DNA from: Thermoplasmata archaeon | Lineage (GTDB): Archaea; Thermoplasmatota; Thermoplasmata; Thermoplasmatales; Thermoplasmataceae | Assembly: GCA_021802365.1 (NCBI GenBank) | Contig: JAKAAJ010000001.1 | Span: forward strand, 1 to 64,000 | DNA: 64,000 nt | Direction of reading: 5' to 3' | In this document: one piece after another, positions 1 to 7,964 of the stretch | Layout: each line of letters starts with the position of its first letter | Position numbering within the stretch: the first letter of the stretch is position 1 | Made by a program: the position numbers and the translations under genes | The notes under the pieces: model-generated | Told to the model about the DNA's origin: nothing | Databases searched by the model: none | The model's input: the letters and a program-made list of their open reading frames with translations, nothing else

Positions 1-254
1 CATACCTAAGCCATCAGACCAGTGTTAGCCCATTGTATTTCAGATTCGTCGGTGGCTCAAATATGGTCAATCAAAACGGTTATATATGGACAACCACGGG
101 AAATATCTCCTTTTCGGGAGGAAATACCTACAGATTTAACATTTATCCACTTGCAGGATCAGATCTAATTAACGTTTCTGGAAGCTACAGAGTTATTGTT
201 TATTATAAGCACGATCTTGGAGAATTTAGTAAAAAAATTGTGATTCATGAATAG
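1..254 (+). CDS. C-terminal end of a gene entering from before the window; possible surface protein
   Basis: The frame read from base 3 is open from the window edge to the TAG at 252-254, giving about 83 residues. It is rich in Gly, Ser, Asn, Thr and aromatic residues and ends with a strand-like pattern (SYRVIVYYKHD). This composition is typical of secreted beta-sandwich or archaeal pilin-like proteins, but no family can be assigned from the tail. A TTG at 33 could serve as a start, but the upstream frame is open, so a truncated longer gene is more likely. Confidence 0.5.
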   Translation, partial: YLSHQTSVSPLYFRFVGGSNMVNQNGYIWTTTGNISFSGGNTYRFNIYPLAGSDLINVSGSYRVIVYYKHDLGEFSKKIVIHE

Positions 255-288
255 TGAGTTTCTTTTATTGATACTTTAATGGAATTTA

Positions 289-296
289 CTTTATAC
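289..296 (+). promoter_or_regulatory. TATA element before the TauE gene
   Basis: CTTTATAC lies about 25 bp before the TTG at 317 and about 80 bp before the ATG at 374. It would place the transcript start near 317, fitting either a leaderless TTG start or a leader of about 55 nt that carries the GGAGGAGG at 362. Confidence 0.4.
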
Positions 297-316
297 GAAG
301 TGGACATTACGAAAAG

Positions 317-1300
317 TTGACATCCGATATTACTTTGATATTGCGATTCCTTTCTATTCTTGGAGGAGGAGCAATGGCTGGCATACTGGGGTCACTTACA
401 GGGCTTGGTGGTGCGACCGTTCTCGTTCCACTGCTGACACTTTTCTATGGAATACCTATTTATTTTGCTACTGGGGCGAGCCTCATATCAACCATAGCAA
501 CCAGCGCTGGCTCGGCAAGTGGATATACAAAGCATAAGATTGCCAATATAAAAATAGGCGTGGGGCTTGAGATTGCTACAACAGCAGGCGCCATTGTTGG
601 TTCTCTGACAATTGTAGCAGTGCATGAGGCACACGCCAGCTGGATTATATATGTCTTATTTGGGATAGTTCTGCTCGGTTCACTTATTCCCACAATTCAA
701 AGAAGCTCAAGCGAAGAACCATTAAAACGAAAACCGGACTGGAGTACAAAACTTTTTCAACTGGCCGGGGAATATTATGATACCAAATTAAAAAAGAAAA
801 TAAGCTATGAAGGAGTAAGATGGTGGCTCGCTGAAATAATCATGTTCTTTGCGGGTGTTATTTCCGGGCTTCTTGGGATTGGAAGTGGAGCCTTGAAAGT
901 TCTTGGTATGGATTGGGCAATGAACTTGCCTATGAAAGTTACAACTACAACCAGCAACTTTATGATTGGGATTACTGCAGCCACCGGGAGCTCCATCTAC
1001 TGGTATGAGGGATATATCCAACTTTTCATTGCCGGGGCTACTGCCATAGGTGTTGTCATAGGGGCATACATTGGCAGTCGGCTTCTCCTCAAGATAACAA
1101 ACAAGAACATAAGGTGGATATTCTTTTCAATCCTTTCATTCCTGGGCGTAGAGATGCTTTTGGAAGGTCTTGACAAGGCAAAGGTGCTTGTCATAGCAAC
1201 CTATATAGAGGAAATTATATCTATTGTCGTGGCAATAGCCATGATATCTGGTCTTTTCTTAAAATCAAAGAGGGGTGAAAATGCCGCCAAAGCAGCGTGA
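317..1300 (+). CDS. TauE/SafE family membrane permease (putative sulfite/organosulfonate exporter)
   Basis: This is a polytopic membrane protein of 327 residues. It shows the two internal repeats of the TauE/SafE family, near residues 15-45 (GSLTGLGGATVLVPLL) and 177-200 (GVISGLLGIGSGALKV). The family moves small anions such as sulfite, sulfoacetate or thiosulfate, but the substrate cannot be read from the sequence. The start is uncertain: TTG 317 gives the full first membrane segment, while ATG 374 has a much better ribosome site (GGAGGAGG at 362-368). It overlaps the next gene by about 20 bp, so the two are probably translated together. Confidence 0.85.
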   Translation: MTSDITLILRFLSILGGGAMAGILGSLTGLGGATVLVPLLTLFYGIPIYFATGASLISTIATSAGSASGYTKHKIANIKIGVGLEIATTAGAIVGSLTIVAVHEAHASWIIYVLFGIVLLGSLIPTIQRSSSEEPLKRKPDWSTKLFQLAGEYYDTKLKKKISYEGVRWWLAEIIMFFAGVISGLLGIGSGALKVLGMDWAMNLPMKVTTTTSNFMIGITAATGSSIYWYEGYIQLFIAGATAIGVVIGAYIGSRLLLKITNKNIRWIFFSILSFLGVEMLLEGLDKAKVLVIATYIEEIISIVVAIAMISGLFLKSKRGENAAKAA

Positions 1301-1679
1301 CATAGATAGTATTACGAGCCTTATTTTGCGTGTAGGAGTACTGAGCAGCCTTTCTCTTATTATTGTGGGCGTTATCCTTCTTTTCATAGACGGAAAGGCA
1401 GATGGGGTGTCTATTTCGCAGATAGCTTCCTTCCATTCGTCTTTTAACTCATCATACCTGAATCCTACCCATATAATTCAGGGATTGATGGCAGTTGATC
1501 CACTTTATTTTATAACACTTGGGCTTTGGGTTCTGATTTTCACACCAATAACTGTGGTCTTCACGTCCATGGTTACCTTTGTTACCTCAGGTAACCGCCT
1601 GTATATTGCAATGAGCCTTATTGTTCTCTTCAACCTGTTTTTTGCAATGCTTGCTATACCTTCTATAATACATACCTGA
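1281..1679 (+). CDS. DUF1634 family membrane protein, partner of the TauE-like permease
   Basis: A small membrane protein of about 132 residues with three hydrophobic segments, near residues 17-38, 72-97 and 105-128. DUF1634 proteins are habitually encoded next to TauE/SafE permeases and are thought to act with them; the role is unknown. The ATG at 1281 is preferred over the GTG at 1275 because AGGGGTG ends just before it at a usable distance. The start lies inside the end of the permease gene. A T6 run at 1684-1689, just after the stop, may end the transcript. Confidence 0.75.
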   Translation: MPPKQRDIDSITSLILRVGVLSSLSLIIVGVILLFIDGKADGVSISQIASFHSSFNSSYLNPTHIIQGLMAVDPLYFITLGLWVLIFTPITVVFTSMVTFVTSGNRLYIAMSLIVLFNLFFAMLAIPSIIHT

Positions 1680-2190
1680 TCTATTTTTTCCATTTCCTGA
1701 ATAAAAAGCCTAAAAGGTGCCTGATATTTTGAATTAATCAATAAATGAGGAACAATTTAAATCATAACACCACTATTTAAGGATGTTGAGAAATATCAGA
1801 AATAAATCAAGAGTGATACGAAAAGTCTACAGGATTTATACCCGGAATATTCCAAGTAAAATGTGATCAGAAGCATATGTATAACTGGGTCAACATTAGC
1901 TAAAAATATTTTTCAGTTCTATCAAAGCCAAAAGGGAGTCCGGAACTAAATAGTCACTAACGACGAGAATGAATCCGTTTCAGATACAACTGGCAATTGC
2001 GAGCAGAAAGCCGCTAAGGACTTTCTGTATTATTCAACGTTCGGATAATTCGATTCAAATGTATTAGAAACCATAGGTAAAATGATGTAATCCTCCTTGA
2101 ATCTATTCTATTTGTCATCTTTCATTTTTTCAAGAGTTAAAAATTGCTCTGAATAGAATACAAAAGAACCTTAATTGATTTCGAAAATTT
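1680..2190. other. AT-rich stretch with no convincing gene
   Basis: About 510 bp without a supported gene. Stops are frequent in all frames. One short piece at about 1954-2049 reads like protein (roughly 30 residues ending KDFLYYSTFG then TAA) but has no start codon and no continuation, so it may be a decayed gene. No tRNA-like fold or terminal inverted repeats were seen. Confidence 0.4.
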
Positions 2191-2200
2191 AATAATATAT
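2191..2200 (+). promoter_or_regulatory. TATA element for the small zinc-ribbon gene
   Basis: AATAATATAT followed by a T-run sits 21-30 bp before the ATG at 2221, the usual spacing for a leaderless archaeal transcript. There is no Shine-Dalgarno sequence before the ATG. Confidence 0.55.
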
Positions 2201-2220
2201 TTTTTTATTGAATAACCCAT

Positions 2221-2439
2221 ATGGGAAATCTATACAACCTCAAGTGCCCGAATTGTGGTAATGAGTTCCAGTACTATTATTACTTTTTATTTCCTTCAGC
2301 TGAACTAGGTATTGTATTCAAGTATGGCCCAAACACTTTTTCAGTTAAATGCCCACAATGCCACAAGAGAACAAGGTACCATGTGACCGATGCAGATATT
2401 GCAGACTCAAAAATGGGCAATTCCAGCTATGATACATAA
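2221..2439 (+). CDS. Small zinc-ribbon protein of unknown function
   Basis: A 72-residue protein with two CxxC knuckles (CPNCG near residue 9, CPQCH near residue 42) separated by an aromatic-rich stretch (QYYYYFLFP). This is a treble-clef or zinc-ribbon arrangement likely to bind one Zn. It stands alone between two AT-rich gaps, with a leaderless-type promoter. I do not recognise the family. The isolated position and local base composition suggest accessory or recently gained DNA. Confidence 0.6.
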   Translation: MGNLYNLKCPNCGNEFQYYYYFLFPSAELGIVFKYGPNTFSVKCPQCHKRTRYHVTDADIADSKMGNSSYDT

Positions 2440-2824
2440 TCCATCTATGGAATATCAAAAGTTTTTTGGAAGAAATAGGTACAATCTTGACGCTTCATTT
2501 AACTTAATAGTCTGATACTCTCAAACGTATGGATTAACAGAAGAGATTCTAGATACCTACGTATCGATTGAATCTACAGACGGGCAATTCTTTGACATAT
2601 TGGTTATCGTTTTACCATGAACTGTTCATTTTTCTATTTATTTTCTGGTTTTATACCCTTCATGGATAACAGTAGAATTGGCTTCTAGTATGGGTCAGAA
2701 TTTTCACTTATATTGAGGGATTGCTATATAGAAAATTGAATTCGACCCATAAATCATAGAATTTATTCATTACACCTAAAAAATGTTTATTACCGATGTA
2801 GAAATGATAGATTAGGTTCCTCAA
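2440..2824. other. AT-rich intergenic stretch, possible decayed coding DNA
   Basis: About 385 bp with no supported gene. One stretch around 2510-2620 reads as about 34 residues (LTEEILDTYVSIESTDGQFFD) between stops, which is protein-like but lacks a start. The end of the stretch must hold the promoter of the next gene, although no strong TATA element stands out. Confidence 0.35.
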
Positions 2825-4273
2825 ATGCTTAACTTCGAAAGAGTAAAGATAGAACACGAAGACCCTGAAAAGAGAATTGGAAGTTTTAAGCTAGAACCTG
2901 TCAAAGGATATACAGATTCTGAAGCTGTTGCAGAGGCTAGCAGATGTCTGGGCTGTAACATATGCACACAGTCATGTCCAGCCAGCCTTGACATAGGAGG
3001 ATACATAAGAAGCAGTGCAGTTGGAGACCCTGCCCAGACTGTTCGGATAGTCTTCGAAAATCTTCCATTTCCAGCCATTATAGGGAGAGTATGTACTCAC
3101 CTGTGTGAGGACATATGTGTTTTATATGACACTGGCGGTCCCATAGCTATCAGGCATATGAAGAGATACGCAGCTGATAAGTTTGATGATTACTCGCAGG
3201 TTCTCAACATTCCAAGGAAAAGATTTATCGGAAAAAAGGTCGCAGTGATTGGAGGAGGACCATCCGGACTTACTGCTGCATTTTATCTCTCAGTTCAGGG
3301 GATAAAGGTCACGATTTTCGAGAAGCTCCCTGCACTCGGAGGGTTTATGAAGACAGGAATACCGAGATACAGGCTCCCTCAGGAAGTTCTGGATAAAGAG
3401 ATAGGATTCATCATAGATCAGGGAGTGGATGTCAAATTAAGTACTGAGGTTGGAAAGGACATCTCATTCAAGGAAATCATGGAAAGCTTTGATGCTGTAT
3501 ACATTTCAGTTGGTAACCAGAAGCCACGAATGACTGGAACTCCGGGAAGCGATGCAAAGAATGTGATCCATGCAACCGAATTTCTAAGAAGGACAAGCTT
3601 CGGTGAACATATAGACGTCGGCCAGAACGTGGCAATAATTGGTGGAGGCTTCACTGCGAATGATTCCTCCAGGACCTCACTCAGGCTTGGCGCTAAGAAT
3701 GTGCACATCATGTACAGAAGAAGGGACATTGACAGGCCAGGCTATCCATCTATGAATGCAGAGGAGGAGATGGAGGAGGCCGTTGAGGAGCATGTCGATT
3801 ACATGTGGGAGGTAACTCCTTTCGAATATGTTAAGGAGGGTGACAGAGTCGTCACACTGAGATACTGGCAGAATGAGATGGTCCCTGACAAGGGTGGTCG
3901 TGCAAAACCAATTCCTAAAAAGGATCGAGTGCTGGAGATGCCTGTGGATTACGTGATAGAGGCAACCGGGCAGGAAACAGACTATTCATTCCTTAGCGAA
4001 GAGTACGCAAGGCAGCTACGCCTTACACCCCATGGGCAGCCAATTACAAATGAATTCAACATGACTTCAATCAAGGGGGTCTTCACTGGAGGGGATTCCA
4101 CAAACCTGAACCGTGATCTCATAAGCGCAGTCAGGGATGCAGACAGCGCAGTCCAGGGAATTCTTCAATATCTGAATGTCATGGATATGGTTGATGAAGA
4201 CCATCTCCCCATACTTGACAGATGGAAAAAATACTCCTCATCCAGCGCAAAGATAGCCTTCATGAGCAGATAG
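2825..4273 (+). CDS. GltD-like NAD(P)H oxidoreductase (glutamate synthase small-subunit family)
   Basis: 482 residues. The N-terminal domain carries the Fe-S motif CxxCxxCxxxCP at residues 41-51 and a second Cys group near residues 89-96 (CTHLCEDIC). It is followed by an FAD-binding GGGPSG near residue 141 and an NAD(P)-binding GGGFT near residue 272. These are the parts of the GltD/NfnB/PreT flavoprotein family, which moves electrons between NAD(P)H and a partner. No large glutamate synthase subunit is next to it, so its electron acceptor is unknown. It ends 5 bp before the convergent serS gene. Confidence 0.85.
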   Translation: MLNFERVKIEHEDPEKRIGSFKLEPVKGYTDSEAVAEASRCLGCNICTQSCPASLDIGGYIRSSAVGDPAQTVRIVFENLPFPAIIGRVCTHLCEDICVLYDTGGPIAIRHMKRYAADKFDDYSQVLNIPRKRFIGKKVAVIGGGPSGLTAAFYLSVQGIKVTIFEKLPALGGFMKTGIPRYRLPQEVLDKEIGFIIDQGVDVKLSTEVGKDISFKEIMESFDAVYISVGNQKPRMTGTPGSDAKNVIHATEFLRRTSFGEHIDVGQNVAIIGGGFTANDSSRTSLRLGAKNVHIMYRRRDIDRPGYPSMNAEEEMEEAVEEHVDYMWEVTPFEYVKEGDRVVTLRYWQNEMVPDKGGRAKPIPKKDRVLEMPVDYVIEATGQETDYSFLSEEYARQLRLTPHGQPITNEFNMTSIKGVFTGGDSTNLNRDLISAVRDADSAVQGILQYLNVMDMVDEDHLPILDRWKKYSSSSAKIAFMSR

Positions 4274-4278
4274 TGGTT

Positions 4279-5604
4279 CTAACTTATAGTGTCGAACCCG
4301 GTGTATGGGACCAGTACATCCGGGATTTTTATTTTCTTTCCATCCTCTGACTGATAGTTCTCCATAATTGCGACTATTGTCCTTGTTGTTGCAACAGCAG
4401 TTGAATTAAGAGTATGGACAAACTGGTTCCCGGATTTTCCCCTGAATTTTATTCCCAGTGAGCGGGCCTGGTAGTCCGTATCGTTGGAAGCTGACACAAC
4501 CTCGCGGAATTTTCCCTGTGCAGGGAACCATGCCTCTATATCATACTTCTTTGCTGCCAGATTTCCGAGCTCACCGGAACATACATTTACTACACGATAA
4601 GGAATCTCCAGGTTTCTGAATATATCTTCAGAATTATGAAGGAGTTCCTCGAGGAAATCCCATGACTCATCCGGATGGCAGAAAATGAACTGCTCAATCT
4701 TCGTGAACTGGTGAACCCTGAAGATCCCCTTTGTATCCTTCCCATGTGCACCTGCCTCCCTTCTGAAGCATGGAGATACTCCTGCGATTCTTAGAGGAAG
4801 GGACGATGGCTCTAGTGTTTCTCCCATGTACATTGATGCGATCGGGTGCTCTGAAGTGGAAATAAGATAAAGGTCCTCTCCCTCCATTTTGTAAAGAGTG
4901 TCCTTAAAAGTCTCCATGTCTGTGGCCCCACTCATGGATGCAAGATTCAGCATATATGGCGGCTCAACAACGTTAAAGCCCCTTTCTGAAAGAAAATCCA
5001 CAGCGTAATTGACAAGTGCAAGCTCAAGTTTCACCAGCCTGTTTTTCAGGTAGTAGAACCTTGCTCCTGATACCTTCGAAGCGCGATCCAGGTCCGCAAG
5101 GTCCATTGACGCTAGAAGATCGACATGGCTTATTGGCTTTCCTTCTATCAGCGTATATTTTCCATTCCCTTCTGTTGCTTTATTGAATTCATCCAGATCT
5201 CCGGAGTAAACCTTTGCAGTGCCCCAGAAACTGTGAAACTGGTTGTTCTCGTCTCCCTTGCAGACTGGCACAGATTCATGTAACAGGTTTGGCATTGTGT
5301 TAAGAATTCTGGACCTTGAATTCTCAATCTCTGCCATTTCAGCTTCAAGTGCACTGATCCTGTCATTTATCGACTTCACTTTTTCCTTTGAGCTCTCTGG
5401 GTCTTTGCCTGCCTTAACGAGTGATGATATGCTGGCTGTTATCTCGTTTTTCTCATGCCTTAAACTATTGAGGTCTTTCAGTTTTGCCCTCCATTGACTG
5501 TCCAGGGTGAAGAATTCTTCTAAGGCGGAATCTCCAAATCCCCTTGCCTTGAAGGCTTTCCTGAACAATTCTGGGTTCTCCCTCAGGAGATGGATATCTA
5601 TCAT
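4279..5604 (-). CDS. serS: Seryl-tRNA synthetase
   Basis: 441 residues, the normal length. The N-terminal 100 residues form the charged helical arm that grips the long variable arm of tRNA-Ser. The catalytic core has class II motif 2 near residue 276 (FRREAGAHGKDTKGIFR) and motif 3 near residue 400 (ATTRTIVAIMENYQ). This is the common bacterial-type SerRS, not the rare methanogen form. It charges tRNA-Ser, and selenocysteine tRNA where present, in the cytoplasm. It is a single gene whose 3' end faces the GltD-like gene. Confidence 0.97.
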   Translation of the reverse strand: MIDIHLLRENPELFRKAFKARGFGDSALEEFFTLDSQWRAKLKDLNSLRHEKNEITASISSLVKAGKDPESSKEKVKSINDRISALEAEMAEIENSRSRILNTMPNLLHESVPVCKGDENNQFHSFWGTAKVYSGDLDEFNKATEGNGKYTLIEGKPISHVDLLASMDLADLDRASKVSGARFYYLKNRLVKLELALVNYAVDFLSERGFNVVEPPYMLNLASMSGATDMETFKDTLYKMEGEDLYLISTSEHPIASMYMGETLEPSSLPLRIAGVSPCFRREAGAHGKDTKGIFRVHQFTKIEQFIFCHPDESWDFLEELLHNSEDIFRNLEIPYRVVNVCSGELGNLAAKKYDIEAWFPAQGKFREVVSASNDTDYQARSLGIKFRGKSGNQFVHTLNSTAVATTRTIVAIMENYQSEDGKKIKIPDVLVPYTGFDTIS

Positions 5605-5953
5605 CCCGCTGTTATATCAAAAGGATTAAAAAGGATTTCAAAGGATAGTTTGGAATCTGAAGTGAGACATCAATTTATTATCCATTGAATATGGGTAATT
5701 CAATTATACATAAGCAGTTAAAAACTAAGAACAGATGCCTATGCTTAACCCAACGTTTGATGGTAAAAATCCCACTGAAACTGTAAAGCAAATCTCTGGA
5801 AACATTAGACACATTGGAGGCTTAGGCACAGGTGAATAGGCTTGAATTCCATTTTTGACTGGTATTTCAAACTTCTGAGTTGCTCCTAACCTGTTCCTCT
5901 CCTCATTGAAAATACTGATTCAGCAAGCATTAGGTATCGTAAATTTGTTTAAT
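5605..5953. other. Intergenic stretch upstream of serS
   Basis: About 350 bp with no established gene. The serS promoter must lie near 5605-5650. On the plus strand, AATTATACATA at about 5701-5711 lies 25-30 bp before an ATG opening a 34-codon frame, which is listed separately. The rest looks non-coding. Confidence 0.4.
5735..5839 (+). CDS. Candidate 34-residue small protein behind a leaderless-type promoter
   Basis: ATG 5735 to TAG 5837-5839 encodes 34 residues beginning MPMLNPTFDGKNPTETV and ending in a Gly-rich GGLGTGE. A TATA-like AATTATACATA is placed about 25-30 bp upstream, as for leaderless genes elsewhere in this window. There is no Shine-Dalgarno sequence and no homologue that I recognise. 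It may be a genuine small protein, a gene fragment or chance. Confidence 0.2.
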   Translation: MPMLNPTFDGKNPTETVKQISGNIRHIGGLGTGE

Positions 5954-5981
5954 AAAAAATCTGGGAGGTGGAGAGCCTCCC
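5954..5981 (-). terminator. Hairpin plus T-run terminator
   Basis: Read on the minus strand, a 7-bp GC-rich stem (arm GGGAGG at 5976-5981, partner CCTCCC at 5963-5968, 5-nt loop) is followed by ATTTTTTATT at about 5951-5960. It lies 30 bp after the stop of the membrane-protein gene at 6012-6680 and looks like an intrinsic terminator for it. Confidence 0.6.
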
Positions 5982-6011
5982 TGATCTTTGAGGTGTCTTC
6001 AGCTTAAAAAA

Positions 6012-6680
6012 TCAAAGATAGGACCAGGAACCACCGTATTCAGAGTCATCATCTGAGCCGTCGTTGAATTCCTTTATGGTTCTTGACTCAAGCTTTACCG
6101 AGGGAACCTTCCTGATGGATGAAAGCCTGTTTTCAACATCCTTCTGCATGAAACTGTGCGACAGGTTTTCCTCCTGCATTTTCATATTTGAATAGAAGCC
6201 GCCGGTAAAGGAGAATATGTTCAGAAGAAGTATAGAACCAGGCATTATGATTGCCAGGGTCTTTATTATTCCATAAGTTGTATACAGGTCATTAAGAACC
6301 CCTGTGTAAGCTATCAGATTGGACTGGGAAAACTGTAAAAATCCTGTTGAGAAATATGTACCTGTAGAGCCCAGGACTCCGGTTTTGAATGGCGACAATG
6401 CCAGGGTAATCATTATTATGACTGCAGTGGAAACAAAGCTTGAAACAAGGGCTTTGCCCATCGTTCCTGATTTTCTTCCTCCAAGGTATCCTGCTATAGC
6501 TGGGCCGGCCACTGGAATCCACCAGAGCATCATGGAGAATATAAGCGAATAGAAAATCCCCTTACCCTGAGAATAAACTGAGACATCGTAGCTTTTTTTG
6601 TTCTGCCTCGAAATCCTCTCCAGTTCAAGACCAAAAATTCTGTTCTTGAACCTCTCAAACAAACTGTAGGGTGGTGTCAT
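6012..6680 (-). CDS. Multi-pass membrane protein of unknown function
   Basis: 222 residues. The N-terminal 38 residues are polar and basic. They are followed by a helical hairpin near residues 42-67 containing the loop PVAGPAIAGYLGGRKSG, then segments near 75-95 and 140-165. The last 60 residues are soluble and end in an acidic tail (NDGSDDDSEYGG). The Gly-rich motif resembles small uncharacterised archaeal membrane families, but I cannot name one. It stands alone, with its own terminator at 5954-5981. Confidence 0.6.
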   Translation of the reverse strand: MTPPYSLFERFKNRIFGLELERISRQNKKSYDVSVYSQGKGIFYSLIFSMMLWWIPVAGPAIAGYLGGRKSGTMGKALVSSFVSTAVIIMITLALSPFKTGVLGSTGTYFSTGFLQFSQSNLIAYTGVLNDLYTTYGIIKTLAIIMPGSILLLNIFSFTGGFYSNMKMQEENLSHSFMQKDVENRLSSIRKVPSVKLESRTIKEFNDGSDDDSEYGGSWSYL

Positions 6681-6743
6681 CTCTTTGTCAGACAGACATA
6701 TTGTACAAAGTATTTAAGTATTTTGAAGGTGCCTGATTTAATA

Positions 6744-7964
6744 TCAGGCCCCGTATTTTTCGTCGTTTCCTGATAATTGCCTCATGTATTGCAGGATATC
6801 ACCACTGCCCAGCCCCAAGGAGCCATTCATGCAAGATATCTCATCAAAGAACTTTGCCCCGTCTCTTCTTGTTCCCGGAGATGACATTAGAAGTGGAAGC
6901 GGATCCCCTGAATGCTCCCTGAAGTCACATGGCGTGGAATGATCACCTGTAATGCACACAGTCACATCAAGGTCCATTATCGGCTCCAGTGCTTGATCAA
7001 ACCGCTCTATGACTCTTTTCTTCAGGATTGCATTGCCATCATGACCGGCAGCATCGGTGCCTTTGATATTCACAATTACAAATTGCGAATTCCTCATCTC
7101 TTCCACGGCAGAGTCCATTTTGTTCCTGAAGTTTGAATTTACTGTTCCTGTGGCCCCTTCTACCTCCAGTACTTTCATTCCCAGGAGAGAGCCAATGCCC
7201 TTTACCATTGGAATACCGGCTATACACGCACCGTTAAAGCCATATTTTTCTCTGAATGGTTGCAGTTTAGGAGTCAATCCCGCCCCCCTGAGTAGAAGTT
7301 CATTAGCAGGCATTTTTCCATTCTCTCTGCGCCTTAAATTGAATTGGTGTTTGCCCAGTATTGATCTGGCTTCTGCCAGATACTTATTAAGCACTTCTGC
7401 AGTGAATAGTGCCTCTTTATCCAATGCCCGTACCTCCTTAACTTTCTCACCAGATGAGTGCGGATCAGTGTCCGTAATCCTGTCGCTTAACCCGTCACCT
7501 TTAACTACCAATGCAGCCCTGTGTTCAACACCAGCTTTGACCTGAAATGAGAGCCCGTCCATTTCCATGCAAAGGGCATCTGCCAGTTCAGAGGCATCCT
7601 CATCCAGCCTCCCTGCCCTTCTATCCAGCACTATTCCTTCTGAGTCTGCAGTCGCAAAATTAGCTCTGAAGGCCAAATCACCTCCAGATAACCTCAGGCC
7701 CAGGCCCATAGCCTCGAATGGGCCTCTTCCCGAGTAGAATCGCACTGGATCATATCCGAGAAGTGACAGGTGGGAGGTATCTGAGCCTGTTGTCATTCCC
7801 AAACTTACAGAATGCATAAGGCCCCCCAATCCCCTCCTTATCAGGGAATTCATATTTGGGCGGTAGGCAGCCTGAAGAGGAGTAATGCCTCCAAGTTCAC
7901 GACAAGGCCTGTCTCCGAGCCCGTCCATAACAATGAGAAGCATTGGTATTCCCAATTCAATCAC
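6744..7964 (-). CDS. apgM: 2,3-bisphosphoglycerate-independent phosphoglycerate mutase, archaeal type
   Basis: 406 residues of the alkaline-phosphatase superfamily. It interconverts 3- and 2-phosphoglycerate in glycolysis and gluconeogenesis. A metal ligand Asp sits in VMDGLGDRP (residues 12-20), the catalytic Ser in TGSDTSHLS (residues 59-67), and metal-binding His/Asp in GTDAAGHDGN and CITGDHSTP. The GTG at 7964 overlaps the ahcY stop, but the ATG at 7943 matches the usual N-terminus better. It follows ahcY and arfC in one transcript. Confidence 0.93.
   Translation of the reverse strand: MIELGIPMLLIVMDGLGDRPCRELGGITPLQAAYRPNMNSLIRRGLGGLMHSVSLGMTTGSDTSHLSLLGYDPVRFYSGRGPFEAMGLGLRLSGGDLAFRANFATADSEGIVLDRRAGRLDEDASELADALCMEMDGLSFQVKAGVEHRAALVVKGDGLSDRITDTDPHSSGEKVKEVRALDKEALFTAEVLNKYLAEARSILGKHQFNLRRRENGKMPANELLLRGAGLTPKLQPFREKYGFNGACIAGIPMVKGIGSLLGMKVLEVEGATGTVNSNFRNKMDSAVEEMRNSQFVIVNIKGTDAAGHDGNAILKKRVIERFDQALEPIMDLDVTVCITGDHSTPCDFREHSGDPLPLLMSSPGTRRDGAKFFDEISCMNGSLGLGSGDILQYMRQLSGNDEKYGA

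Noticed and set aside
1680..2824. Insertion sequence remnant.
   Set aside because: No terminal inverted repeats, no target duplication and no recognisable transposase motif could be found by eye.
5605..6011. Stable non-coding RNA upstream of serS.
   Set aside because: Apart from the terminator hairpin no extended pairing, tRNA-like fold or GC-rich core was seen.
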